A DNA stretch of 64,000 nt from an uncultured Bacteroidota bacterium (lineage in GTDB: Bacteria > Bacteroidota > Bacteroidia > Flavobacteriales > Flavobacteriaceae). The notes beneath the pieces were generated by a model. That model saw only the letters and a program-made list of their open reading frames with translations. It searched no databases and was not told where the DNA came from. Shown here one piece after another: positions 31,001 through 39,474 of this stretch; position 1 is the first letter of the stretch, and each line of letters starts with the position of its first letter. The DNA lies in contig CACFJP010000004.1 in assembly GCA_902566635.1 (NCBI GenBank), positions 1 to 64,000 of the forward strand. The letters are read 5' to 3'. The translations under genes were made by a program, and so were the position numbers.

Positions 31001-32198
31001 CCTTAGCAATTTTATTTTTAGGATCATTTAAGTAAATATATTCACCACTTGACTTGTCATATACATACACACCATTATCTACTGAGCCAAACCAAAGTCG
31101 ATTTTTATTGTCTTTTACAATTGATGAAATTGATAATGGGAAAGGTTGTAGATTGTCATCCGAATTATTTTGTAGAAATTGAAATTTAAAATGATTAGGG
31201 TCAAACTTTACAAGACCTTGGTCATAAGAACCTAACCAAATGCGATTTTTATTGTCACATAGAATAGACCATATAGAGTTGGACTGTACTCCGAATTCAT
31301 TCCCTTTTTCTTTCAAGTATCTTTTTAGAACTTTACCATTATACGAAATCACAAAAAAGCCATCGTTTTCAGAGCCCAACAACATATACTTATTATCATA
31401 TTCATTTATTGAAAAAATCCTTTTATTTGAAATTTCATAGTGTTCTACATCAAAATTATTTACTCCACTTGGAAGGATTTTGAAAAGGCCATCATCTACA
31501 GTTCCAATCCAAATATTTCCAATATGATCTATTTCAAAACTTAAGGCTTCTGTATTATTAGGATTAATATATTTTGAACTTTTAAAAGATGCTCGAGTAA
31601 GCATCATATCCTTTTTATCAACTATAAATATTCCATAGTTTGTTCCAACCCAGATTCGACTCAGTTGATCAACAACAATATCGTTAATAAGTAGTCCATT
31701 CTCATCAATTGTTTCTGGAATACCAATTTTATCAAATGTTTTTGTTATTGTATTAAAAAAATAAATCCCTTTTTGATGGGTTCCTACTACCAAAACATTT
31801 TCATCTATTTCACATAGTGAATGAACCGAAATAAAATCTGAAACAGGGTTGAATAAAGAAAAAGATTTGGTATTGGGATTAAAATGGTTAACACCATTTT
31901 GAGTCGCTATCCAAAGGCCTTGATTTTTAATAAATACCAAATCAAAAATAGTAGAGTTCGAAATGGAAGATTCAGAAAATGGATCATGGCTGTAAGTCTC
32001 AACATTCAACCCATCATATCGCTTTAGGCCACCGCCATAAGTACCAATCCACATATGATTGTTTGAATCAGTTGTCATACAAGTTATTGCACGATTTCCT
32101 AAATCAGGACTGGTTTTTACAAATAAAAGAGATGAATCTTGTGCGCTAATTTTAGCAAAAAAGATTGTGCATATAGTAAATAAAACAATTCGAATCAT
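28065..32198 (-). CDS. Hybrid two-component system sensor/regulator (HTCS)
   Basis: A single-chain sensor kinase and transcription factor, the usual PUL activator in Bacteroidota. It has about 1377 residues from ATG 32198. A signal peptide precedes a periplasmic double beta-propeller of Reg_prop repeats (about 25-690, repeated IWIGT...GL motifs) and a Y_Y_Y domain (YAYMLDGLDEDW). One membrane helix lies near residue 800. Then follow HisKA with the phospho-acceptor His near 850 (NISHEFRTPL), HATPase_c (NLLSNAFKAT, DTGIGI, GTGIGLEVV), a receiver with Asp near 1172 (IIADVMMPEMDG) and a C-terminal AraC-type HTH (about 1280-1370). It likely senses a xylan oligosaccharide in the periplasm and activates the surrounding genes. 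Confidence 0.95.
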   Translation of the reverse strand: MIRIVLFTICTIFFAKISAQDSSLLFVKTSPDLGNRAITCMTTDSNNHMWIGTYGGGLKRYDGLNVETYSHDPFSESSISNSTIFDLVFIKNQGLWIATQNGVNHFNPNTKSFSLFNPVSDFISVHSLCEIDENVLVVGTHQKGIYFFNTITKTFDKIGIPETIDENGLLINDIVVDQLSRIWVGTNYGIFIVDKKDMMLTRASFKSSKYINPNNTEALSFEIDHIGNIWIGTVDDGLFKILPSGVNNFDVEHYEISNKRIFSINEYDNKYMLLGSENDGFFVISYNGKVLKRYLKEKGNEFGVQSNSIWSILCDNKNRIWLGSYDQGLVKFDPNHFKFQFLQNNSDDNLQPFPLSISSIVKDNKNRLWFGSVDNGVYVYDKSSGEYIYLNDPKNKIAKGFNSLDITSLFIDSQHNIWIASWYNGLYVLRNGTTNFMNINTDSVPNKLMSNRVVSFSEDSSKVVWIGTFLGGLHSYDLSTGKLTHYNDDQFIDLELDKGNIRKIIVDEFDNVWLGTRKGLFRYNPKIKLITSINEKIESVIKNSGSNFVVFSIYEDTNNKIWIGTDGYGLLSYSPNEDKITWHGEGKEIRNMSINSITQTYDGSFWLGTDNGLIRYNGDTDNYRVFDRSDGLLNNNINRNSFYNEQNILYFGTIEGINFFNPISVPKNESLPKLTFQKLKILNSEIIVSDNSPLKKALNQLDTLVLRHDQSSFSIDYMGVSHTRSEKNSYAYMLDGLDEDWNYVGQQRSANYTNIKPGDYIFSLKAANNDGYWTNEPKTIFIKVLSPWWLSWWAKFLYVIVFLSAGYYIYRLITLRISEKRKAELERGQRKQNEELNAKKIQFFTNISHEFRTPLTLILNPLESLIKDKHITNLPIEIIDKHKIIHRNTKRLKRLIDELMDFRKMQFSELKVQIQKVDLVKIMTNITSNFIEEANFRKIDFQIDFEKSIPNEIMVDTSMFDKILFNLLSNAFKATSENGKIRVKVSHHNQGLVFPLIDEKNVQSGFEFDITDTGIGINKKNIKKIFNRFYQSEENNEQYYSGTGIGLEVVKKFVDYHKGKIVVQSEQGVGTSFKVFIPDVKIQFYENKQLLNGKKLSQLQSKNFSGFIDELPLENSKLSKRDTILIVEDNMELREYLKYELRSLYKVLEAPNGKNGLEIARKNKPDIIIADVMMPEMDGFQMTRLLKSEKSTMNIPIVMLTAKVGESDRIHGIDSGADIYLKKPFSIDLLKTHLQQLIKSKERFYETYFNSLDLDISATGGNKKILANIINIINENLSKEDLCVQDLADELALSRSKLYRKIKELTGKSANEMIRKMRLEKSKELLEITDMTIGEICYKVGFSSPSYYTKRFKEYTGLIPKEYRLNNKDKKELSIQK

Positions 32199-32342
32199 GA
32201 GCAAAATCTACTATAAAAAATGAATCAAATATTTGAGTGTAATGTTATTTTCATAACAAACTATGAAATAAAAATTGCATTTCAAATAAATTGATGAATA
32301 AAAATTACTAAATTTAATTAAATTGTAAAAATTAGACTTGAG
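32199..32342. promoter_or_regulatory. Divergent control region between HTCS and sulfatase genes
   Basis: 144 AT-rich bases. On the minus strand TTTG (32286-32283) and TAGTTTG (32263-32257) are 19 bases apart and could be the HTCS promoter. An inverted repeat TTTCATA-acaaac-TATGAAA (32249-32268) covers that -7 box. A 10-base palindrome CAAATATTTG lies at 32226-32235. The repeats could be regulator sites. No clear promoter for the plus-strand sulfatase was found. Confidence 0.35.
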
Positions 32343-33755
32343 ATGAACACTAATTTTAGAGATCAATTTATTTTATTTTTATTATTGTCATTACACGCTG
32401 TCTATGCATTTGGTCAAAATGCTTCTAATTCAAAACCTAATATTTTTATTTACATAGCAGACGATCATAACAGTTGGGACTATTTTACATTTGGCAATAC
32501 CCAAGTAAAAACAACAAATTTTGATCGTTTGGTAAATGAGGGTTTGAGTTTTTCTAATGCATATACATCACAAGCTATCTGTGCTCCTAGCAGATCCCAA
32601 TTATATACAGGACTGTTCCCCATGAATAATGGATGTTTTGCAAACCATCTCCCTGTAAGAAATGTCAAAGACATCAATGATTTTATGTCTGAATTGGGTT
32701 ATGATGTCGTTCTTGCAGGTAAAGGACATATCAAGCCAAACTCTATTTTTAATTGGACTCGCTATTTCCCCACCAATAGTGACAGACTCATTCCGATAAA
32801 AAAAGTTGAACATTATATTGCCGGTTCTCAAAAACCTCTATGCATTATTTTTTCTTCAGACCTACCACATGGACCATACCCAAAATCAAATGATTATAAC
32901 AATAAACCCTTAGATTATGATCCGTCCTCAAAAACTATTTCAACAAAGATTGGAAATCACAAAGCGGGGTATTATCAAAATATTGAGGAAGACAACGTTC
33001 AATTAGGCATAGTTTTAAATATGCTTGAAACCGTAACAGATTTTGACGAGTCTGTTTTTATTTACATTTCAGATCATGGGTTGAAAGGAAAATGGAGTGT
33101 TCGAGAAACAGGGCTTAAAATACCAATGGTTATCCGATGGCCCAAGTTTATTGCTCCCAACACAACAAATGACAAACTCGTTTCTATTGTGGACATTCTT
33201 CCGACTATAGTTGAAGTCTCAGGTGGAAAAAAAATTGAGAGTCTTGACGGAAAAAGCTTGATGCCTATGATACAGAATAGTAATACTTCTTTTCGCGAAT
33301 ATATTTTTGGACTCGCAACGCGTCAAAACATACAAAAATGTTATGTTTTCCCCTCGAGGTCTGTTCGTGATCATCGTTATAAATATGTTGTTAATTATAA
33401 TGCCAATGAAGTGGTTCAAGATAATCTTGGGTCGAATGAACATATAAATTATTTTATTGAGCGTGGAGCTAATCAATTTTCCGACGTGCCATTTGAGGAG
33501 CTCTACGATTTAGAAGTAGATCCTTATGAACATGTCAATCTTGCCCAGGACCAAAGTTTATTGGCCATTAAGCAAAAATTATCGGCAGTACTAAATGACT
33601 GGATGATTAGTCAAAATGACATTCTTATCCAGCACAAGATGCCTATCATAAAGCCAACATTGCATCCACTTGACAGACCATCTAAATGGAATAATCTCAA
33701 AAAAGAATCTCAATTTACATTATCGAGTGCCGACTATATCCCATCTCATTATTAG
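32343..33755 (+). CDS. S1-family sulfatase (sulfamidase-like)
   Basis: 470 residues with a signal peptide to about FGQ (residue 25). It belongs to the alkaline-phosphatase-like S1 sulfatases that hydrolyse sulfate esters. The formylglycine signature C80-A-P-S-R is intact (QAICAPSRSQLYTG). Metal ligands are visible in IADDHNSWD and in YISDHGLKGKW. The general look (GLFPMNNGCFANH, LAGKGHIKP) is that of sulfamidase-like subfamilies, but the exact SulfAtlas subfamily needs a search. It opens the plus-strand half after the HTCS and lies 108 bases before GH43_1. The likely substrate is a sulfated xylo-oligosaccharide, by context only. Confidence 0.85.
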   Translation: MNTNFRDQFILFLLLSLHAVYAFGQNASNSKPNIFIYIADDHNSWDYFTFGNTQVKTTNFDRLVNEGLSFSNAYTSQAICAPSRSQLYTGLFPMNNGCFANHLPVRNVKDINDFMSELGYDVVLAGKGHIKPNSIFNWTRYFPTNSDRLIPIKKVEHYIAGSQKPLCIIFSSDLPHGPYPKSNDYNNKPLDYDPSSKTISTKIGNHKAGYYQNIEEDNVQLGIVLNMLETVTDFDESVFIYISDHGLKGKWSVRETGLKIPMVIRWPKFIAPNTTNDKLVSIVDILPTIVEVSGGKKIESLDGKSLMPMIQNSNTSFREYIFGLATRQNIQKCYVFPSRSVRDHRYKYVVNYNANEVVQDNLGSNEHINYFIERGANQFSDVPFEELYDLEVDPYEHVNLAQDQSLLAIKQKLSAVLNDWMISQNDILIQHKMPIIKPTLHPLDRPSKWNNLKKESQFTLSSADYIPSHY

Positions 33756-33863
33756 GGGTGTATTATAAAATAATCATATGAATTTGTTGTATCATTTTTT
33801 GGTTGAATATTTATAAAATCAAAAAATATAGGTTTTTACTTTTAGGTTTTAAAATAACAAACT

Positions 33864-34973
33864 ATGCCTTTTAAAATTTCCTTTACAAAACCTTTAGTTT
33901 TATTCGCCTTTCTTTTTCTTTTTCTGTCCTGCATGAATAACACAGGGGCTCAATTAGAAGAAAAGAAAAGTTTACATCCAGACTTTAATAACAGTCCATT
34001 GGTTTCTGATATCTTCACAGCAGACCCTTCGGCACATATTTTTGAAAATCGAATATATATTTATGCATCACACGATATTGAGTCTGGTGGTATTGAAGAT
34101 GATAGTGGAAATCATTTTAATATGATTGACTATCATGTTTTATCAATGAATTTGGATGGGAGTGATGTAACAGTTCACCCTGTAGCGCTATCGGTTGATG
34201 ATGTAGAGTGGGCAGAGAGTAAGTTTTGGGCACCTGACGCAGCATTTAAAAATGGAAAATATTATCTCTATTATCCTGCTAAGGATAAGGATAATATATT
34301 CAAATTAGGTGTGGCTGTTAGTGATCGTCCAGAGGGTCCTTTTACTCCACAACCCGAACCTATTAAAGGAAGCTATAGTATCGATCCTGCTGTTTTTATC
34401 GATGATGATGGTTCAGCATATTTATATTTTGGTGGAATTTGGGGCGGACAACTCCAAAGATGGGAAAATGGATCCTACGACAAGAATGGTTCTTTGAAGG
34501 ATTTGGGAGTGCCAGATGCACCTTCTATAATGCCACGAATGGCCAAGTTGACAGATGACATGCTTGAGTTTTCAGAAGAGGTACAAACGATCGACATCAT
34601 TGATAAAGATGGAAATCCAATTTTGACCAAAGACCTAGAGCGTCGCTTTTTTGAAGCACCTTGGATTCACAAATACGAGGGTGTGTATTATATGTCCTAT
34701 TCTACAGGAGACACACATCTAATCGCATATGCAACTAGTGATAATCCATATGGCCCATTTATCTATCAGGGGGTAATGCACGAACCTGTACAGGGATGGA
34801 CAAACCATCACTCAACATTGAAGGTTGCAGACCATTGGTATTTTTTCTATCATGACACAGAATTGTCAGGAAAAACACATCTAAGAAATGTAAAGTTTAC
34901 GACATTTGATCACAATAGTGACGGAAGTATTGACCCAATAAAAACATATTTTGGTTCTGATTTTAGATTTTAA
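33864..34973 (+). CDS. GH43 (subfamily 1-like) beta-xylosidase/arabinofuranosidase lipoprotein
   Basis: 369 residues. A lipoprotein signal ends in FLSCMNN (Cys23). The single-domain GH43 propeller has the triad: Asp in TADPSAHIF, Asp in SIDPAVFIDDDG and Glu in FFEAPWIHKY. FWAPDAAFKNGKYYLYYPAKDK is typical of subfamily 1, whose members release xylose or arabinose from oligosaccharides. The lipid anchor holds it at a membrane, probably facing the periplasm. Xylulokinase, xylose isomerase and the symporter genes follow within 15 bases each, so liberation, uptake and catabolism of xylose are encoded together. Confidence 0.88.
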   Translation: MPFKISFTKPLVLFAFLFLFLSCMNNTGAQLEEKKSLHPDFNNSPLVSDIFTADPSAHIFENRIYIYASHDIESGGIEDDSGNHFNMIDYHVLSMNLDGSDVTVHPVALSVDDVEWAESKFWAPDAAFKNGKYYLYYPAKDKDNIFKLGVAVSDRPEGPFTPQPEPIKGSYSIDPAVFIDDDGSAYLYFGGIWGGQLQRWENGSYDKNGSLKDLGVPDAPSIMPRMAKLTDDMLEFSEEVQTIDIIDKDGNPILTKDLERRFFEAPWIHKYEGVYYMSYSTGDTHLIAYATSDNPYGPFIYQGVMHEPVQGWTNHHSTLKVADHWYFFYHDTELSGKTHLRNVKFTTFDHNSDGSIDPIKTYFGSDFRF

Positions 34974-34987
34974 TAAACATTATATCG

Positions 34988-36469
34988 TTGTTTAGTTTAG
35001 GCTTAGATATCGGAAGTTCGTCAGTAAAAGCTGCTTTGACTGAAACTCTTACAGGGAAAAAAATCGCTTTTGTGCAAGAGCCAAAAGATGAGATGGAAAT
35101 GATAAGTGTTCAGTCGTCGTGGGCAGAGCAAGATCCAAATCATTGGTGGAAAATCGTCTGTATTGCTATAAAAAAATTGTTGCAAAAAAGTGGGGTTGAC
35201 GCTAGTCAAGTCCAAAGAATTGGAATTGCATATCAAATGCATGGACTAGTTGTTGTTGATGAATCGGGTGACTGTTTACGAAATTCAATCATTTGGTGCG
35301 ACAGTAGGGCGGTATCGATTGGAGAAAAAGCATATCAAGATTTGGGTGCAAAAAAATGCATGGATCACTTGCTCAATAGCCCTGCAAACTTTACGGCATC
35401 AAAACTAAAGTGGGTTAAAGAAAATGAACCCCACATTTATGAAAAGATACATAAATACATGCTGCCAGGAGATTATATCGCCTACAAGTTTAGTGGAGAA
35501 ATGACAACGACGATCAATGGTCTTTCTGAGGGTACGATTTGGGATTTCAAGTCCCAAGAGGTTGCCCAATGGCTTTTCGATTATTATAATATCGATTCTT
35601 CGATGACTCCGACAATTGTTCCCAATTTTGTGACACAATGCTTGGTGAACAAAAAGGGAGCGCAAGAAAGTGGCTTAAAGGAAGGAACGCCAATTACATA
35701 TCGTGCTGGAGACCAACCCAATAATGCTTTCTCACTTCATGTTATCAATCCAGGTGAAGTTGCTGCAACTGGTGGCACTTCTGGAGTGGTTTATGCAGTG
35801 ACAGATAAGCTTAAATCGAAAGAGCATCAAAGAATTAATCATTTCGCTCACATCAACTATTCCAAATTATCCCCTATTGTCGGTAAATTGCTTTGTATCA
35901 ATGGTGCAGGAATTCAATACCGCTGGATGAAAAATAACACTAGTGCCAACAGCTATGAGCAAATGAACCAGTTGGCAGCAAAACAGGACATTGGATCAGA
36001 CGGATTACTGGTTTATCCTTTTGGAAATGGTGCCGAAAGGATGCTTAATAATCTCAATATAAATGCTAGATATATAAATTTAAATCTCAATCAGCACGTC
36101 CGAGGGTCTATGTACAGAGCAACTCTTGAGGGAATTGCATTTTCATTTGTTTATGGAATTAAATTTATTGAGGATGACAATTTTAATTTAGCTTTAATCA
36201 AAGCTGGAAATGACAATCTTTTTAAATCTGCCGTATTTAGCCAAACAATATCTACATTGCTTGGAAAAGAAATTCAACTATACAATACCACTGGAGCAAT
36301 AGGTGCTGCTAGAGCTTCTTCTACCAATGTTAAAGACCTAGATGCTTTTGTGAAAATGAGTACTAAAAATGACTACTTTAAGAGCTTTATTCCAGAAAAA
36401 GACGCATCACAATATATGATGGCATTTTCCAACTGGACAAGTGAACTTGAAAAAATGATTAACAGATAA
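34988..36469 (+). CDS. xylB: Xylulokinase
   Basis: An FGGY-family kinase phosphorylating D-xylulose to xylulose 5-phosphate. The 493-residue length fits. The N-terminal phosphate loop [14 protein letters not shown], substrate motif [11 protein letters not shown], catalytic base D242 in RAGDQPNN and ATP-site [11 protein letters not shown] are present. No ATG lies before the conserved N-terminus, so the start must be the TTG at 34988 (or another non-ATG codon), 14 bases after the GH43 stop. The neighbouring xylA supports xylulose as the substrate over other FGGY substrates. The protein is cytoplasmic. Confidence 0.93.
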   Translation: MFSLGLDIGSSSVKAALTETLTGKKIAFVQEPKDEMEMISVQSSWAEQDPNHWWKIVCIAIKKLLQKSGVDASQVQRIGIAYQMHGLVVVDESGDCLRNSIIWCDSRAVSIGEKAYQDLGAKKCMDHLLNSPANFTASKLKWVKENEPHIYEKIHKYMLPGDYIAYKFSGEMTTTINGLSEGTIWDFKSQEVAQWLFDYYNIDSSMTPTIVPNFVTQCLVNKKGAQESGLKEGTPITYRAGDQPNNAFSLHVINPGEVAATGGTSGVVYAVTDKLKSKEHQRINHFAHINYSKLSPIVGKLLCINGAGIQYRWMKNNTSANSYEQMNQLAAKQDIGSDGLLVYPFGNGAERMLNNLNINARYINLNLNQHVRGSMYRATLEGIAFSFVYGIKFIEDDNFNLALIKAGNDNLFKSAVFSQTISTLLGKEIQLYNTTGAIGAARASSTNVKDLDAFVKMSTKNDYFKSFIPEKDASQYMMAFSNWTSELEKMINR

Positions 36470-36480
36470 AACTAAATCCC

Positions 36481-37797
36481 ATGGCCAACACGGAATATTT
36501 TAAAGGAATAAACAAAATACCATACGAAGGTAGTGAATCTGACAATCCATTTGCATTCAAATATTACAATTCAGATCAAATCGTCGCTGGAAAAACAATG
36601 CGTGATCATTTCAAATTTGCAATTGCCTATTGGCATAGCTTCTGTGGTCAAGGAACTGACCCATTTGGTGCAGGAACACAAAACTTTCCATGGGATAATG
36701 CAACAGATTCAATTCAAGCTGCTCGAGATAAGGCAGATGCAGCTTTTGAGTTTATCTCAAAAATGGGGTTTGATTATTATTGTTTCCATGATTATGATTT
36801 GGTTCATGAGGCATCAACATTGTTAGAGTCTGAAAAAAGAGTGATTGCAATTACAGAGTATCTCAAAGAGAAACAAGCAGAAACAGGAATCAAATTACTA
36901 TGGGGAACAGCCAATTGCTTTTCTCATCCAAGATATATGAACGGGGCTGCAACAAACCCCGATTTCAATGTTGTAGCTCACGCAGGAGCACAGGTAAAAA
37001 TTGCCCTTGATGCGACCATTGCCCTTGGCGGCGAGAACTATGTGTTTTGGGGTGGGAGAGAAGGTTATATAAGTTTGTTGAACACCGACATGGGTAGAGA
37101 ATTAGATCACATGGCTCGTTTTCTAACGATGGCTAAAGATTATGCTCGAAGTCAAGGATTCACAGGGACTTTCTTCATTGAGCCTAAACCAATGGAGCCA
37201 TCCAAACACCAATATGATTTTGATGCTGCAACTTCAATAGGTTTTATTCAAAAATATGGACTGCAAGATGATTTTAAATTGAATATTGAGGTCAATCACG
37301 CAACACTAGCCCAACATACTTTTGAGCATGAATTGGCAGTGGCTGCAAATGAAAATATGCTTGGTAGTATAGATGCCAACAGGGGGGATTATCAAAACGG
37401 TTGGGACACTGACCAATTTCCAAACAGCATTGAAGAGGCTGCTCGTGCCATGATTGTTTTTCTTAAAGCAGGTGGATTACAGGGTGGTGGTGTAAATTTT
37501 GATGCAAAGATTAGACGTAATTCAACAGATCTTGAGGACTTGTTTTTTGCTCACATTGGAGGTGCTGATACTTTTGCTAGAGGGCTAATTGCTGCTGATA
37601 AGATTATCAATGACCCATCTTTTTCAAAAATTGTAGATCATAGATACGATTCATTTAATCAGTCAAAGGGAAGTGATTTTGAAGAGGGTAAATTACAATT
37701 AACAGACCTATATAAATTGGCATTAAATAGAGATTCAATTCCAGCAACAAGTGGAAAACAAGAACGACTAGAAAATATTATTAATCAAAACATATAA
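36481..37797 (+). CDS. xylA: Xylose isomerase
   Basis: Converts D-xylose to D-xylulose in the cytoplasm using two divalent metals. 438 residues is the standard class II length. HDYDL with catalytic H103, [43 protein letters not shown] and GSIDANRGD (metal ligands) are all present. It follows xylB by 11 bases and precedes the symporter by three, forming a compact xylose catabolic operon. The product of XylA and XylB enters the pentose phosphate pathway. Confidence 0.98.
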   Translation: MANTEYFKGINKIPYEGSESDNPFAFKYYNSDQIVAGKTMRDHFKFAIAYWHSFCGQGTDPFGAGTQNFPWDNATDSIQAARDKADAAFEFISKMGFDYYCFHDYDLVHEASTLLESEKRVIAITEYLKEKQAETGIKLLWGTANCFSHPRYMNGAATNPDFNVVAHAGAQVKIALDATIALGGENYVFWGGREGYISLLNTDMGRELDHMARFLTMAKDYARSQGFTGTFFIEPKPMEPSKHQYDFDAATSIGFIQKYGLQDDFKLNIEVNHATLAQHTFEHELAVAANENMLGSIDANRGDYQNGWDTDQFPNSIEEAARAMIVFLKAGGLQGGGVNFDAKIRRNSTDLEDLFFAHIGGADTFARGLIAADKIINDPSFSKIVDHRYDSFNQSKGSDFEEGKLQLTDLYKLALNRDSIPATSGKQERLENIINQNI

Positions 37798-37800
37798 ATT

Positions 37801-39453
37801 ATGACTTCAGTATTGGAAACTTTAGACTGGATAGTATTAAGTATCTATTTCCTTGCACTAATTGTAGTTGCTGTTTGGGTTGTTTTACAAAAAAATAAAA
37901 ACACAGAAGATTACTTTCTGGCAGGACGAAATGTCGGCTGGTTTGTCATAGGTGCTTCCATTTTTGCTTCCAACATTGGTTCGGAGCACGTTGTTGGATT
38001 GGCTGGTACAGGATTTGAATCAGGTACTCCCATGGCTCACTACGAGTTGCATGCTTGGATCGTACTCCTTCTTGGTTGGCTGTTTTTGCCCTTTTATATT
38101 AGAAGTGGCGCTTTTACAATGCCAGAGTTTTTGGAAAAACGATTTGATAGTAGATCTAGGTGGTTTTTATCTGTTTTTTCTCTTCTTGCATACGTACTAA
38201 CTAAAGTGTCTGTAACCATCTATGCTGGTGGAATCGTTGTTTCTGAATTATTGGGAATTCCGTTTTGGTATGGGGCAATAGGTGTTGTTGTTTTTACTGG
38301 AATATATACAGTAATTGGAGGAATGAAAGCAGTAATTTACACAGAAACCCTTCAGACAATTGTCCTAATTTTAGGTTCAATCGTTATTACTTACTTGGGT
38401 CTTCAAGAAGTTGGTGGATGGAATCAATTGCAAGACACTGTTCGTGCTGTCAGCCCTGATCATTTCAATATGTGGCGACCAATGTCTGATCCAGATTTTC
38501 CTTGGACAGGCTTATTAATAGGGGGAACGATTGTTGGAATTTGGTATTGGTGTACCGACCAATATATTGTGCAAAGAACACTGGCCGCACACAACATCAA
38601 AATTGGTCGAAGAGGAGCTATTTTTGGTGCCTACCTAAAACTGTTACCCATCCTTATTTTTTTGATACCTGGAATCATTGCATTTGCACTGAGCATTCAA
38701 GACCCTGAAGTATTTTCAATTGAGAAGGCCGATCGTGCCTTTCCAATGCTTGTCAAGACGCTGCTCCCAGTGGGGCTAAAAGGGCTCGTAGCTGGGGGGC
38801 TGATGGCAGCACTTATGAGTTCTTTAGCATCAGTTTTTAACTCTTGCTCTACAATTTTCACAATAGATATTTATAAAAAATTAAAACCTAATAAGTCAGA
38901 AAGAGATTTGTTGACTACAGGAAAAATCGCAACAACATTTATCGTTATATTAGGTATAGTTTGGATTCCAATCATGGAACGAATTGGAGGAGGTGTAATG
39001 TATCAATATTTACAAAACGTACAATCCTATATCGCTCCACCTGTAACTGCTGTTTTCTTACTTGGTATCATTTGGAAAAGAGTAAATGCGCAAGCTGCGA
39101 TTTCTACACTTGTTGCAGGTTTGGTGCTTCTTGTATTGAGACTTTCTTCAGAAATATACTATCAGGCAGATATTTCAGGAGGGGAAGTGCATGACAATCT
39201 ATTGTATGGCTTTGCAACAATTAATTTTGCTCATATGGCCATATTTATGTTTCTATTTTCTGTAGCACTGTGTATATCGGTAAGTCTAGCCACTAGTCCT
39301 CCAGATTATAAAAGAATTTCTGGATTATCATTTGGTACACTCACCAAAGAGCATAAGCTTGAAAACAAAGGGTCCTATGACACAATCGATGTTGTGCTAT
39401 CAGTTGTTTTGGTTTCAATTGTAATTGGAATATTGGTGTACTTTACTAGCTAG
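37801..39453 (+). CDS. Sodium/sugar symporter (SSS family), probable xylose transporter
   Basis: 550 residues with about 14 predicted hydrophobic helices spread across the protein, and no signal peptide. DYFLAGRNVGWFVIGASIFASNIGSEHVVGLAGTG is spread over residues 38-72 and is characteristic of SGLT-like members of the solute:sodium symporter family, as is WYWCTDQYIVQRTLAA near 250. These bring sugars across the inner membrane with sodium, which suits a marine cell. Transport of D-xylose is inferred from the operon with xylA and xylB. The gene ends 21 bases from the convergent beta-helix gene. Confidence 0.88.
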   Translation: MTSVLETLDWIVLSIYFLALIVVAVWVVLQKNKNTEDYFLAGRNVGWFVIGASIFASNIGSEHVVGLAGTGFESGTPMAHYELHAWIVLLLGWLFLPFYIRSGAFTMPEFLEKRFDSRSRWFLSVFSLLAYVLTKVSVTIYAGGIVVSELLGIPFWYGAIGVVVFTGIYTVIGGMKAVIYTETLQTIVLILGSIVITYLGLQEVGGWNQLQDTVRAVSPDHFNMWRPMSDPDFPWTGLLIGGTIVGIWYWCTDQYIVQRTLAAHNIKIGRRGAIFGAYLKLLPILIFLIPGIIAFALSIQDPEVFSIEKADRAFPMLVKTLLPVGLKGLVAGGLMAALMSSLASVFNSCSTIFTIDIYKKLKPNKSERDLLTTGKIATTFIVILGIVWIPIMERIGGGVMYQYLQNVQSYIAPPVTAVFLLGIIWKRVNAQAAISTLVAGLVLLVLRLSSEIYYQADISGGEVHDNLLYGFATINFAHMAIFMFLFSVALCISVSLATSPPDYKRISGLSFGTLTKEHKLENKGSYDTIDVVLSVVLVSIVIGILVYFTS

Positions 39454-39474
39454 TGTATCTCAGCTTTAGGCCAA

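Noticed and set aside
33829..33850. Direct repeat TAGGTTTT (14-base period) before GH43_1
   Set aside because: Only two copies in AT-rich sequence. It may include a weak -7 box, but there is too little to call a regulatory site.
36481..37797. Possibility that xylA/xylB serve another pentose or hexose pathway
   Set aside because: Xylose isomerase motifs are complete, and the pair is embedded among xylan enzymes, so xylose is by far the simplest reading.
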